From Rhododendron vialii (taxonomy: Eukaryota; Streptophyta; Magnoliopsida; Ericales; Ericaceae), in the NCBI RefSeq assembly GCF_030253575.1, contig NC_080567.1, positions 37,849,501 through 37,913,500 of the forward strand: DNA of 64,000 nt, given 5' to 3'. The first letter of the stretch is position 1. Each line of letters opens with the position of its first letter. Position numbers and translations under genes: made by a program. A model generated the notes under the pieces. The model was given only the letters and a program-made list of their open reading frames with translations. It had not been told where the DNA came from and searched no databases. Positions 31,823 to 43,165 of the stretch are shown one piece after another.

Positions 31823-33469
31823 ATATCTTCTAAAATTCGTAGTTGTTTCTAATTTAATTGTTCCCATGATTGGTGGGAATTCAAGATTTTGGAAAGAAAA
31901 AATAAAATCCAAATACAGTCCTCCAATCATTATGGGAACTTTCTTTCTAACAAAAAATACAGTACTTCTTCAACTAGTGTTTGTACCGATTCCATTTCCT
32001 TATCCCATGATTTGTGGGGCTGTTTAGCTTTCAAAAGAATATCACTTCTCTTCTAAAAAAAGAAACTTGATAATCAATTAATTCCTTTTTAGCTAATTCT
32101 GTCAAGGAGCTAGATAATTACTGGAAATTTAAACTGGATTGGCCAACACACCAACATTTATTTCCCATGAGTTTCGGGATTTGATTTCCTAAGAAAACAA
32201 ACTTGTGATATACTATTACGAACGAATTTGAAAATTCGCTATCTTTCGATTTAGAAATTTTCAATCTTTCGATTAAGAAAATCACGTAACAAACAAACAA
32301 ACGTATTGGGGATGGTGTTGTGCAGTGGTGTGCGCAGCATCATGCTGCACACCTCCGAACCGTCGGATCGTGCATCCGACGGCTCGGATCTTGTCTAGGC
32401 AATGAACAGTTCTCAATCGTTGATTGCCGAGATGAGATCCGAGCCGTCAGGTGCACGATCCGACACCTCTCCGATGGCTCAGAGGTACGCAGCACAGTAC
32501 TGTGCACCTCACTGCACAACACCAACCCGAAGTCCCAAACAAACAGCTATCCTAGTGTAACAGGGCATGGATCAATTGAACCATACTGTCATCACTCATC
32601 ACGTAAGCAAGTAGTAAAATGATAGTGCAAAGCAGTCTCCCAATTAAGCAAGCAGTTCCGTAGTAACTTCAAAATGCAACCAAGAAGAATAAGAAGTGAA
32701 TCGTAATGCAGAAAAATTGAGGAGACTTGATCAGTTCCAGCCAACCGTAGACAAAGATCCACAAATTTCCCAGCTAGCACAACGGCCGGCTGTTCGTTCG
32801 AATAAAACACAAACAGAAGACAGGAATTCCACATCCTCAAACCTGCATACATGTTTGAAATGTTCCGCGGAAGAATTAATACTTAATCGAAAGAGAGAGC
32901 GAGAGAGAGAGAAAGAACGCCTTGAAAGATTATTTAGGCCCCAAAGAAAACAACTGGTACTGCCACAATTGATTTGAAAATGATTACAATAAATAGATGC
33001 ATTCTGTCATGTACCCATCAACTACAAACCAACAGCCGAGCAAAACAAATACGATGTCAATTATTTTGCTATCAATTGAAACCGAAAGCTAACAACAACT
33101 GGGGTCCTTGAAAGAAGAAAACTAATTCTAGAGAACCATCTTCAGGTACTTGAGGCATCTATTCTCATCCTTAAAACGTTACGTCAAATGTTACTACATA
33201 GGTCCAGTTCAGTTTTTAATGCAACGTGCCGTTCCAACCGTCGAACCCTTGTTTAAAGCTACTGGGTCCGTCTGAATTTGATGTCACACTAACACATTGG
33301 TTGCTGGAAATAGATGTAGATTATGACATTCCGTGCGATCACCTTGTAATCATAAAGCTGAAAACCAAAAGCAAGTATAAGTAGTAAAGTAGCGATGAAG
33401 GCTATTACGGAGACGCACACCTCTAGTTTCCATTGAAGTCTACTCTCCATCTCCAAGCTTTATATAACC
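31822..33469. other. intergenic region containing a foldback element
   Basis: A TIR element lies at 32307-32530. The rest shows no supported gene. A 93-codon plus frame at 32696-32977 includes a GA-repeat-derived RERERE run and is not credible. Confidence 0.4.
32307..32530. mobile_element. 224-bp inverted-repeat element with GCAGCA/TGCTGC terminal hairpin
   Basis: Ends TTGGGGATGGTGTTGTGC and GCACAACACCAACCCGAA are inverted repeats. Further inside, CGTCGGATCGTGCATCCGACGG forms a local palindrome and AGATGAGATCCGAGCCGTC pairs with the left arm. Near the left end GTGTGCGCAGCATCATGCTGCACACC is a self-complementary stem, echoing the 16-kb and 58.6-kb elements. No clear target duplication was found. 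Confidence 0.7.
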
Positions 33470-34390
33470 ATGAATGATGAAGTAGAAAACACTGGGAAGG
33501 TGATCTGCAAATACATTGCACGCATAATTGTATCTGTAGTCGTCATGTTCATCCTCCTATGGACCATCTATATTGGTTACGATTTTGCAACCAAACCGCA
33601 TAGAGATGGAAAGTATAATCGTTACGCCTTGTCAATAGGAGCTGCGACAATTGTGCTAGGTACAACTTTTGTTACTATTGGGTTAGCAATAGTAGCTGAT
33701 TTGGTTCTAAATTTAAAAAGTCGGCAGCAGCGAGAGGAGAAGAGAATCGAAATCCAGCAAGGTAAACTAATTCAAATCCTAATTGCCCCTCTTCCCTTCT
33801 CGTTTCTTGATCACCAAGACCTGTATAGATATACAAGCAAAATAATTGTACATCGTATTATCTAGTATTCCACGATTATCTATGATTACCTACTCAGAGC
33901 ACAAAAAGATCGATTGCATTTGCTCGTAATTTCCAAAACACAGGAACCATTGTTCTGGGCTCATAGTTTGCAAATGAAAATGCTGTTTGTATACCAATTA
34001 TCTCTGCTTTCTCTATGGATTTTCCCTGCAACTATTGAATTTTTATTATCTGCAAAATGTTTTGAGTAACATGTAGATGGAGCAGCAAGAAGGTATACGA
34101 AGAGAATTGCTCGCTTCGTTCTGACTGTGATCTCAATGTTGCTGCTAACGTGGGCGATTTACGCTGGAATTAGGCTTGCGACAGCACCCAGACAAGACGG
34201 CAAAATTGATTACTTAGCTTTCCCAGTTGGGGTTGTCACTATTGCCTTCGGAACCATATATTTTATCATTGGACTATCAATAGTTGCAGACTTGGCTGTA
34301 AATTTGTCAAGCGTACTGAAGCGGCATGAGGACAAGAAGAAGCAAGAAGAAGATATTCACAATAGTTGCCATGACGACAATAACAACTAG
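33470..34390 (+). CDS. two-repeat, four-helix membrane protein of unknown function
   Basis: Two exons, 33470-33761 and 34077-34390 (phase 1; CAAG|GTAAAC donor, ATGTAG acceptor), encode 201 residues. Residues 14-84 and 106-176 are homologous at an exact, gap-free offset of 92: IARIIVSV/IARFVLTV, W31/W123, DGK 46-48/138-140, IGLAIVAD/IGLSIVAD. Each repeat has two hydrophobic segments (about 16-38 and 53-80; 108-129 and 143-172) joined by a basic loop containing (H/Q)(R)DGK. Charged tails follow each repeat (RQQREEKRIE; KRHEDKKKQEED), and the C-terminus is hydrophilic (HNSCHDDNNN). The exon junction falls precisely between the repeats (residue 97/98), so each exon encodes one module. There is no signal peptide. 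I do not recognise the family. Frame conservation across the splice and the shared repeat argue strongly that it is a real gene. Confidence 0.85.
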
Positions 34391-34898
34391 ATTAATGTTT
34401 GAGATATTCCAATACTGTATATAACATCAACAGATTTTGCGTAAAGCATCAACAGCTTAATCAAAATGAGCGGTCTGCTTCAAATTGAAGGTCTCACAAC
34501 GAAGAGATAAACTGAACTCACCATACCTTCGAAATAGCTACAAGCGATCAAGCTGCCCCAACTATAAACAGCATTACAACTGCTTTGCATGGGTGGATTA
34601 TCAACTCACACACACACAGAGATCTAAATAACACGTGCATATTTTGTTAACAGCAATGCAAAACGTAAGCACAGAGCATAAGGCACAAACTTGTGATATA
34701 GCGTTTGTAATTGCCGAATTTGCATGGCCCTATAAATAAAATGTACTCCAATTTAAATTGACATGTTCTTCATTTTGAAACAAGAACCCACGGTGCCATG
34801 TAGGATAGTACAACATGTCGGCTGAATATGATCCTTGAAATTCCCGACATCACAAGCACCAACAAAGAAACAGTTCCAAATTTGAGGGCAGTACAACA
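34391..34898. other. convergent 3' flanks of the membrane protein and UFD1 genes
   Basis: The two genes converge here with stop codons 508 bases apart. No other feature is supported. Confidence 0.5.
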
Positions 34899-37800
34899 TC
34901 AACCCTTCAGTGAGTACTTCTTCCCTGAAAAAGGCTGGAATTTTGGTTCTTCTTTCTTTGGAGGCTGCTCTTGTTTAGGCTCTTTTGCGGGTTCCTGCGA
35001 CATATTATAAAGGCTCGTAGGTTGAGATGTATAATTATCAACTTAACAAAGAGCAATTGTAGCCACTTTTGTCGCATGGACTCTTCCAAGCCAATCAAAT
35101 AGCCCTGTAGGACACTTGACAGAGGGACAAGGGCATGGCCTATGCGCCTAATACTTCACACGAACACTTGCTACATAATTGTATTCAACAGTGTCCCATA
35201 TGTATATTTGTTGAATAATCACCATAAATGAGATAAGTGACTTTCGAACATCTATGTTATGCAAGACACAACTTTACCCACAAAAGGGATTACAGCATGA
35301 AAAACTATCATTTCCTACCAAGTCCGAATACCATTCACAATCAAAGGATGATGGGTCCAACACCTAGTTATGCACTCATACGCCAATCCATTTAATGTAG
35401 ACAAGCAATATGAAACGAAAGCAAGTGATTCCAATAGTAGTAGATGGATAAACACCAATTGTATGCTCATTTTATAATTTTGCACATGAATATGAAAGAG
35501 TCGTAAAGATGAAAGAGTCATACGCCAATCCGTTCAACGTAGACAAGCAATATGGAAAAGTAGGTGTTCGGCATGTGCCGGAAGGTGCAGAGACATAAGA
35601 AGGTGGTTCCTACTCCTTGGGAAGTACCAAATAAATGACTACTCTCCCCTAGCCACAAGTCATTGGAAGATCGAAGAACATCGACCACCAAACCCTTCAA
35701 GTAGGGATTGAGGGGGCACCCCCTGCCTAACGGTTGGTAGAGGGACTCGGCATACAATAGTAGTAGATGGATAAATACCACGACTCACCACTTGTACGCT
35801 CATTTGATAATTTTGCACTAGAAATATGAAAGAGTCATAAAGATGAAAAACAGTACCTTTTGGGGATCTTTGGTGCGGTTTACATTTGAGCCAAACACAA
35901 GCTTCCCCTGAGTCTGACGAGTGCTACCTTGTGAACTAGACCCCACAGAAGACTGCCCGCCACCATTGGCAACACTAGGTTGCTTTTCTTTGGACCCAGA
36001 AGAAGATACGGGTGAAGGCTGATATTTCAAGGGTTTCCCATCCAAGCGTCTCCCTGCTCCTGTAAATGGGTTGAACTTTGGCTCGGGCTCAGCTGGAACC
36101 TCCCCACCTGCACACAGAGAAGTAGTGACACAGCAGTAAAACCAGGGATAGTGATTTTCACACTCCCCCCCTTTTTTTTATAATACCACACTCCATTTTT
36201 TATTTTCTTGTGATGTGAATTTACAATGTTGTCCTTCCAAGTATGAAAAAGTAAATAAATGAAAGGTCAATTTTGTAAATTCACACCACAAGAGGACAAA
36301 AAGGGAGTGGTAATAAAAAAAGGAGTGCGGAAATCAAATTCCTAAATGTAAGGGTGGGAAAAGGAAGATATATTTAGCAGAAGATGACATTGAAGTATAT
36401 GTTTTGACGTATTTTGAGTCGTGACCCAAACATTCAAAAGATAGGTGCAATGATTTGAAACATACATAAGCATCATGAATGGGGATATGATGATCGCCTC
36501 ACGTTTCTAATCTAATACCTTCATAAGAACTACCAAACTTCAATTACAACTGGCTTTTCTAAGATTAATGTTATCATAGCAGAACAATAAATAAATGGCC
36601 AAATCGCACATTGAACAGATTCCGTTAACAGAGAGCACAAAGTTCGAGCATCCAAAGGGAAAATGACGGCTACGGACGTGTTTTGATAATTAATACCCGC
36701 CAAGGACAAGCTAAGAACATTTGTTAATACTGAAAATGTCTTTGGCGGGTATTAATTATCAAAACACGTCCTTAGTCGTCATTTTCCCGCATCCAAATTA
36801 CACATGTGAGATGCCAGATTCGAAGCAAATGCAATGTAAACATCCGTAAGCAACTCCTTAAATCATGTGAACCACTACTGCCACAAAGAATCCACAATCA
36901 TGAGAACTTCAAAAGTACAAGCACCACATAATTCACACAAAAATAACAACTACCTATACCTCTGCAAAAGACCTCTCTTCAGTCAACTACAATGCCAACA
37001 TTTCTACCAGAAACATCAAGCCATGCGGCATGCATGAAAAGAATCACGTAGATCTTAACCATGTAACTACGTAGATATCATATAAAGCCGGTCCAAGAAA
37101 AGATACATCAGATTAGTGACACTTCCATATACATAGGCATGGAAAGAAGTAGAACCCCGAACAGTGGCCCACTAGGTATGCCTTTCATTTTTGACCCACA
37201 GTAGTCTTGATACTGAAATTTCTAGAGATGTAGTTGATTGGGTTTCTAGGAACTGAGAGCAAAAGATGGGTAAGAATGGGATTTTGTTTTGTTTCAGTCC
37301 TTATGTTTCCAAAGGAATAGAGATCTGAGTTATGAATCCTTTCAAAACTTCTTAAACCCTCAAGGACTTGATTCCGATATTCATCAGAAATGATAAGACT
37401 GTTCACCAAGTTTCCATATCAACTTAATTAAGTTAATTACAATCATAAACAAGCTGAATTAATCCCAACTCGTAAAAGGCAATATCTGGATTTGCTAATG
37501 TGAGTGGAACAGCAAACGAACAGGTGTTACCAAAAATGTAAATGAGCCAAGAAAGCAGTCTTAGAAGCATGAATTCTTTTGGCTACAATGGGAAATACAA
37601 AATCATGCATATATGGGAAAACGATAATCTTCACAGACTCACAAACTTGTTTCAAATGTACATGTTAAATCAAATTCCCACCTGCCGCCAGTGCTTTGCC
37701 TGAAGGAACAGTTGCAACAGGTTTTTCAGGCTCCTTGTAATCAAGGGGAGGTGCAAAGTCCACCTCACAATCTGTCTCAATGATACTTATCGCATGAGAA

Positions 37801-40800
37801 GGCTTTGTTTCAATGATGTCTATATAATACTTTTTGTTATTGTATGCCACCATAATACTATCTCCTGTGGTTAAGCAAGAAAAGTTCCTCAGTGTTGTCT
37901 CCAAGCTGCATGAGAAAAAAATAAATGAACCATATCAGTTTTCACCCATAGGAAATAATAGGAAAACAATGCATCAACCACTATACCTGATCTCGCATTA
38001 CACAGAGACAGGAAACACCAGACCATAAGACAAAAAGAATTTCTTAACCTCTCAGCTTCAAAATATTTTCGAAATCTTGTTACCAACACAATCACCGAGC
38101 TACCATCCGCTGCAACTTTTTGGTATCCTTGCCTCTTTTATAGTCTAATAATAATGGGCAGAGAGAAATTTCCGTATATTAAATAGAAATGAGCCTTTTA
38201 GATAGTCCATCTGTCTGTTCTACACAAAACGATAATCACACAGAGGTCCCTAGAGGTTTCTGAGCACTACTGAGACCTCTGTTGTGGTTTCCATCTATTG
38301 CACCGTGAAATCAACTCATTAGGACTATGTTGCTTTAACTTTTTCAGGTCAAAAAAGAAATTACCTATAGTTTATATTGGTAAACATCAGCTGATAATCT
38401 TTCATTATCGGAAGAATCAGTGCAAGAGGCAATTATGAAGAGGTATGACTGAAGAAATCCTCAGTACTAATCTAGATTTTTCTGCTCTTCAACTGACCAA
38501 GATGGCAGGATGAGGGACATAAGCTTGTTGTTCACAGACATCTTCTTCAAAGTTCTTCTGTCTTGTCTAACAGGTTAACAAACAAATTCACTCCACAAGA
38601 TATTTCAGGAGTAAGGACTCGATAGGCAAAGAAGCATATTGTTAAGAATCAACTTTAGCCATCTACACATCACTTGTTGTTTCAACACAAAAGTAGATTA
38701 ATCTCAAGTATCCCCAGAGTGTTAAGTACTTAACTACCCACCAAAACATTAATAGGACTATTTTGCTAGCAATGCTTCGGAAAATAAGGCAATCAACACT
38801 CGAATGTGAACTTCTTTGCTAAAACTCAAAAGGAGGATCATGAACTCACATGGCTTTTGGATTGGAAATATCTAAGAAGTCTTTTGTATGGGGTTGCAAT
38901 TTAACATAAGTCCCTTTTGGGAGAGTCATATTTTTCACTCGAACAATGTCCCCTTCTTGTAAGAGCAGGTTCTCCATCATCTACGAATGAAAAAATTGGT
39001 GTACATCAGTGCAGAACGAATTCATAGAGAATATCTCACAAGAGTTATATACACAAAAGTCACACCAAGCAACTAAGCTTGAATGCACAAACTAGATGCC
39101 TACCCAATAAGGCATGTATATCATGCCTTCTTCTGCAATGAACTCCAGAACCCCACAATGAGAGACACGCTCAGTAGCAGCATTGTGAAGTTCAAACAAC
39201 ATAGGATAGTCGATGTGAAGAGATGCTGCAGGATAAAGTCTTAGTATTATCATTTTAGAGGATAGAAGCAAAAATTCTTATAAATAATGGTGGATAGGAT
39301 GCCATCAGAAATATTTCAAATAAATCAACTTACCAAGGCGATCAAGGGCTGAGGGAGGCATTATAACTGAAAGAACATAGAGTGATACAGAAGTTAAAAC
39401 ATTCATACACACACATTTGAAGTTTAAACTGGTACGAGTCTGATAACTTACTCTTATCACCATTTTCAATTTGTGGCTGCAGGATTGAACAGAAACAGAG
39501 AAATTAGTGACAAATATTGGCAGAGGTTTTTCTACTTTTCATTCTATTTTGATTCTTCCTTTAATTTTTCAAGCTGAATGTCTGTTGGTTATCACTCTTT
39601 CATTTTATGTGTCCATGGAGTCGTGGACTCGAGAGCATATAAAACAAAGCAGCAGCTTCTTTGATTTCCTGTGTTAAAGTTGGTGACAAAACAGAAATGT
39701 GGCAAGATGAGGCAAGCCTTCCAACCTTATCAATAAAAGATGCAGGGTAACATCTGTACGTTTGCTCGAATGTTGTTCCATGATATCCAAACCCGTCGAA
39801 ATACTGCAATATCCACACCAAGTTGGAAAAAAGAAAAAACATAGAAGTTAACATAAAACCTACACAAACATTACATAGAGATTAAAGACACAAAGACAGT
39901 AATTTCGTTCTTTCCCCTTTCCTCTTACTGCAATCAGACTCAAGTCACTCAACAATTGTTTTCCTTTGTTAAAAAAACAAATGCAATGCACCCTACCTCC
40001 TTACACTAAAACCAATTCTCGGCCACCAAAGATATCTTAGCCCAATGATCTACTTCAGCAGTTTTCAGATAGCATGTGCCCATAACTTTACTCAACCAAC
40101 AAATTTCCAGGATTTGTGATGCTTGGGGGGTTCGAATCCCTCTCCATACCTAGTCCATGCAAGCTACAGTCCAATGACCCCCCTCCTGAGGGGGGAAAAA
40201 AAACTACAAGCAAATACATTGACACTCAATGAAAAATGAAATGTAGAAGGGGTATCTCTGGCCAGATTGCAAGCGATCATTCCAGGTGTCAGTAGGGATG
40301 GAGAGAAAACAGCCAAAAAACTAGAGGATAGAAAGGGTACTAAGACCACCAGAAGGCTGGCTAGTTTGTAGAATTCCGTGTTTGCCTCTCAATCATACAC
40401 AACAAACCAACAGATTTTGAGTGATAAGACAGGAATATAAAAATGATAGTTAGAAGCTAAATTTTGCTGTTGTTTGGTTGAGCAAAAAAATAACGAGTAT
40501 ACGAATATGCATTACTCCATAAACCTTTATTTCGTGTTCGGTAACCCACAAACCCTAATTCCAAATACAGCAGTAGTATATGTAAGACCAAGTAGAACAT
40601 CAGTCCAATGAAGGTATATTGACATTTTTGCTGCAAAACAAAACAAAATACATGTACTCCTGCAATTTACCTAAACTGAAATATGCAAGAACCAAAGACT
40701 GCAAATTTAAGAACCATTAGACTTAGCACCAGTTAAACCTAAAATAGTCCTCAATAAATCAATCATACACCCCTGAACCTGCTACCGTTGAATCAAATTC

Positions 40801-40823
40801 AATATATTACTAGAACATACCAT
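34899..40823 (-). CDS. UFD1: ubiquitin fusion degradation protein 1 (UFD1)
   Basis: Nine coding exons on the minus strand: 40821-40823 (the ATG alone), 39726-39803, 39452-39476, 39334-39366, 39104-39225, 38850-38980, 37682-37905, 35857-36107 and 34899-34994. Frames join without error to 320 residues, the family length. The protein begins [20 protein letters not shown]. The N-terminal double-psi barrel region follows (about 2-180; [51 protein letters not shown]). The C-terminal half is Ser/Gly-rich and disordered, with [14 protein letters not shown] and a final [13 protein letters not shown] motif, the kind of sequence that contacts CDC48 and NPL4. The complex extracts ubiquitinated proteins for proteasomal degradation. 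Exons 3 and 4 are microexons of 25 and 33 bases. The start codon is split off from the rest of the coding sequence by a 1-kb intron, so the 5' leader exon extends upstream of 40823. Intron 7 hosts two MITEs. Confidence 0.95.
36145..36342. mobile_element. MITE in UFD1 intron 7
   Basis: Left end GGGATAGTGATTTTCACACTCC and right end GGAGTGCGGAAATCAAATTCC are inverted repeats. A second paired stretch follows (GTGAATTTACAA against TTTGTAAATTCAC), with poly-T and poly-A opposite each other. The element is about 198 bp and non-coding. Confidence 0.75.
36657..36788. mobile_element. Mutator-type MITE, copy 2, in UFD1 intron 7
   Basis: The ends GGGAAAATGACGGCTACGGA and its near-complement at the right are flanked by a perfect 9-base duplication GCATCCAAA (36648-36656 and 36789-36797). 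It is the same family as 2418-2576. The 132-bp element is nearly fully palindromic. Confidence 0.93.
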
Positions 40824-42061
40824 AGCTCCTGTGTCTGGATTGTCTAACCACGTAATCAACTTTCTGAGCTCCCTATTCGAACAAGGAAACCATTGTAAGC
40901 ATGAAATAAAATCAAAATTCACGTGAGAAATGAGAAAATGGATAAACTTGGTGATCTACGATTAGATACAGATCGATACATACAAAGGAATGAATTTGCA
41001 GAGACTGTTCGCGAAGTGTTGTACAAGAAACCGGACCTTCGGAGTTTAGAGAGAGAGAGAAAAGAAAGATAATGAAAGAGAAGAAGGCAAAGAAGCGCCA
41101 GAGAGCGTTGTGTACACGCCAATTCGGTGACGGACACGTGTAATCCAGATTCTTTGGGCCTTCCAAGAGCCAGGCCCACACGTGCTCTATTGCCCGCCAA
41201 CTGAGTCCAGCCCAACGGCCCACGTAAAGATGTGAAGGAAAATACCAAAGTGAAACGATTTGAACACTTTCCTTTCCTGGGCTATCCACACGTCGAATTT
41301 CGTTGGGTTCGGGTCGGGTTTGACACACAGTGGTGGAACAAATATCAATCTTTACATAAGCTACATACACATTACATACAACTGGATCGACGGGGGGAGA
41401 GAGAGAGAGAGAGAGGAGAACCACTATCAACGGAGAGATATTGCCAGAGAGAGTGAACGAGAGAGATCGATTGAGCTCCAATCCTCCCATAGCTAGATCC
41501 AAAGAGAGAGAGTTGTCGTTTTTGGGAGGAACTCAAGAGTCACTAAGGTACCGAACGTATCGAAGGAAGGAATATATCGTAATCTTCCAACCGACACTGT
41601 ACCGATTGTCCTTAGTTATGTGCTCACCAGAAACGAAAGATGGACTTTCGAAATCGAAGTTCTCTACTTCATGTTCACCAATAAATGCACCATTGAAGGC
41701 CTTAGGGTTAATAATAAGATGTTCTTCCAACCGGGAAGGGGAAATGGGATGGATACGGGTAGAACTTAGGGGGTTTTTTTTCCTGTTTTATTCATAATTC
41801 GGTTCGGTCGGGTGGAAATTAATCATGCACATCCCACACCCGACCGACAATCAGAAATTACTAGATTTTGGGACTCGAACCCGTCCGATATACCCGATCA
41901 AAACCGTTTGTTGTGCTTACTTTGCGGTTGGGTTAGATTCATGAACATCTCTACTTTATACATGTACATTCTTTTTTGTGTTTGTTCATATATAAATACA
42001 TATGTATAACTAGTAGAAATCCATGCTTAAAAGGCACGTCAAAACGTAATATGATCTCTAA
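40824..42061. other. UFD1 leader and upstream spacer
   Basis: The UFD1 5' leader probably occupies 40824 to about 41060 on the minus strand. GA-rich tracts occur at 41048-41060 and 41398-41416. Overlapping open frames up to 196 codons on the minus strand have leader-like, low-complexity content and no recognisable domain. Confidence 0.4.
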
Positions 42062-42300
42062 GGCCCCATTCCAGAATCATTTCTTAAAAAATAAGTACTT
42101 ATTTTATATTTTCAAACTAAAAAATAATGTAAATGAAAAATAATTTTTTAATTTTTTTTGCACCCTATTAAAAATCTCAATGAGATCTATCAAACAAGAT
42201 TCATGTTAATAGCAAAATAATTTGCTTAAGTACATAATTTTTGAGCTTGAAATTATCTTTTAAAAAAATAAATACTTATTTTTCTTTCCGGAACGGAGCC
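42062..42300. mobile_element. Tourist-like MITE with AAGTACTTATTTT subterminal motif
   Basis: Termini GGCCCCATTCCAGAA and TTTCCGGAACGGAGCC are flanked by TAA (42059-42061, 42301-42303). Subterminal AAATAAGTACTTATTTT and AAATAAATACTTATTTT face each other. Related copies lie at 49160-49386 and 56875-57005. Confidence 0.9.
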
Positions 42301-42612
42301 TAAAGTTAAATTAAAGTACTCGCTCTACCCTACTGTGGACAGGATATTAGAGCTTTTGGAGGGATAATTATTGGGTGCAAAAAGGTTCCTCGAGGTATGA
42401 GTAGTTCTTGAATCTTTGCTTACAGAATCCCACTGGGAAAAGGAGAAGGTGTAGCAGCAGTAGGACTTCTTTCCGATTAATAAATGATTAATTTTTGGTA
42501 AGTAATCATTCAACGAAATAAATTAGAAAAGTATTAAAAATGTGTATCCAAGTTCAATTTCTAATGTACTAGTTTACAAGCTACTAATAGAGATTAAATT
42601 TTTTTTACTGGC

Positions 42613-43002
42613 AGTGGAAAATTTTACTTTTCTATCACTATCTTTTTCGGTCCTATCATGTATTTATGGTTGATTTGAACCGTTCATCTTGTAGACCTCA
42701 TATAGTAGTGTATCCATGAAAAAAATGAATTTGATCGGACATCAATAGGAGTATCAAAAATTAAATTTTGCTTTTGTAAATGGATAGTTTATCTTTATTA
42801 TTTTTGACAGAAATTAGGTAGTCTATTTTATAAACCAAAATTCAAATTTTGCTATATTTATCGACTTCTGATTAAATTGATTTTTTTGCATGGCAATACT
42901 ATATTGCAGATTTTAAAATATGAACGGTTTAAATCACAACAATAAACACTTAGTGGAGCCAATAATAGACAGTGGTGAAAAAGTGAGGTTTTATACCTGC
43001 GG
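42613..43002. mobile_element. probable TIR element
   Basis: CAGTGGAAAATTTTACTTTT at the left is roughly complementary to AAAAAGTGAGGTTTTATACCTG at the right, and TCACTATC matches GACAGTGGTGA. GAACCGTTCAT and GAACGGTTTAA sit further in as a second inverted pair. Divergence is high and no duplication was confirmed. Confidence 0.45.
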
Positions 43003-43132
43003 CGGATAGAATTTATTATTCTACTAATATCATTATGCTGTCGGTGAACGTTTTCTTCAAATTTTCATCATCAGTGAAGAGAGAGGTTAATTAGAAAGCA
43101 AGGATAACTGTTTCATTCTACATCAATGAGGA

Positions 43133-43165
43133 CGAGAGAGAGAGAGAGAGAGTGAGAGAGAGAGG
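43133..43165. repeat. GA-rich microsatellite
   Basis: Interrupted GA units (GAGAGAGAGAG, GTGAGAGAGAGAGG). Confidence 0.8.

Noticed and set aside
33459..33467. TATATAA directly before the two-repeat membrane protein ATG
   Set aside because: It ends only a few bases before the start codon, so it cannot serve as the core promoter of that ATG; the true promoter must be further upstream.
40128..40150. GGGGTTCGAATCCC, resembling a tRNA T-loop
   Set aside because: No acceptor stem, anticodon arm or box A could be placed around it.
40912..41502. 196-codon minus-strand frame upstream of UFD1
   Set aside because: It overlaps the UFD1 leader and GA-rich tracts, starts and ends in low-complexity sequence and shows no domain.
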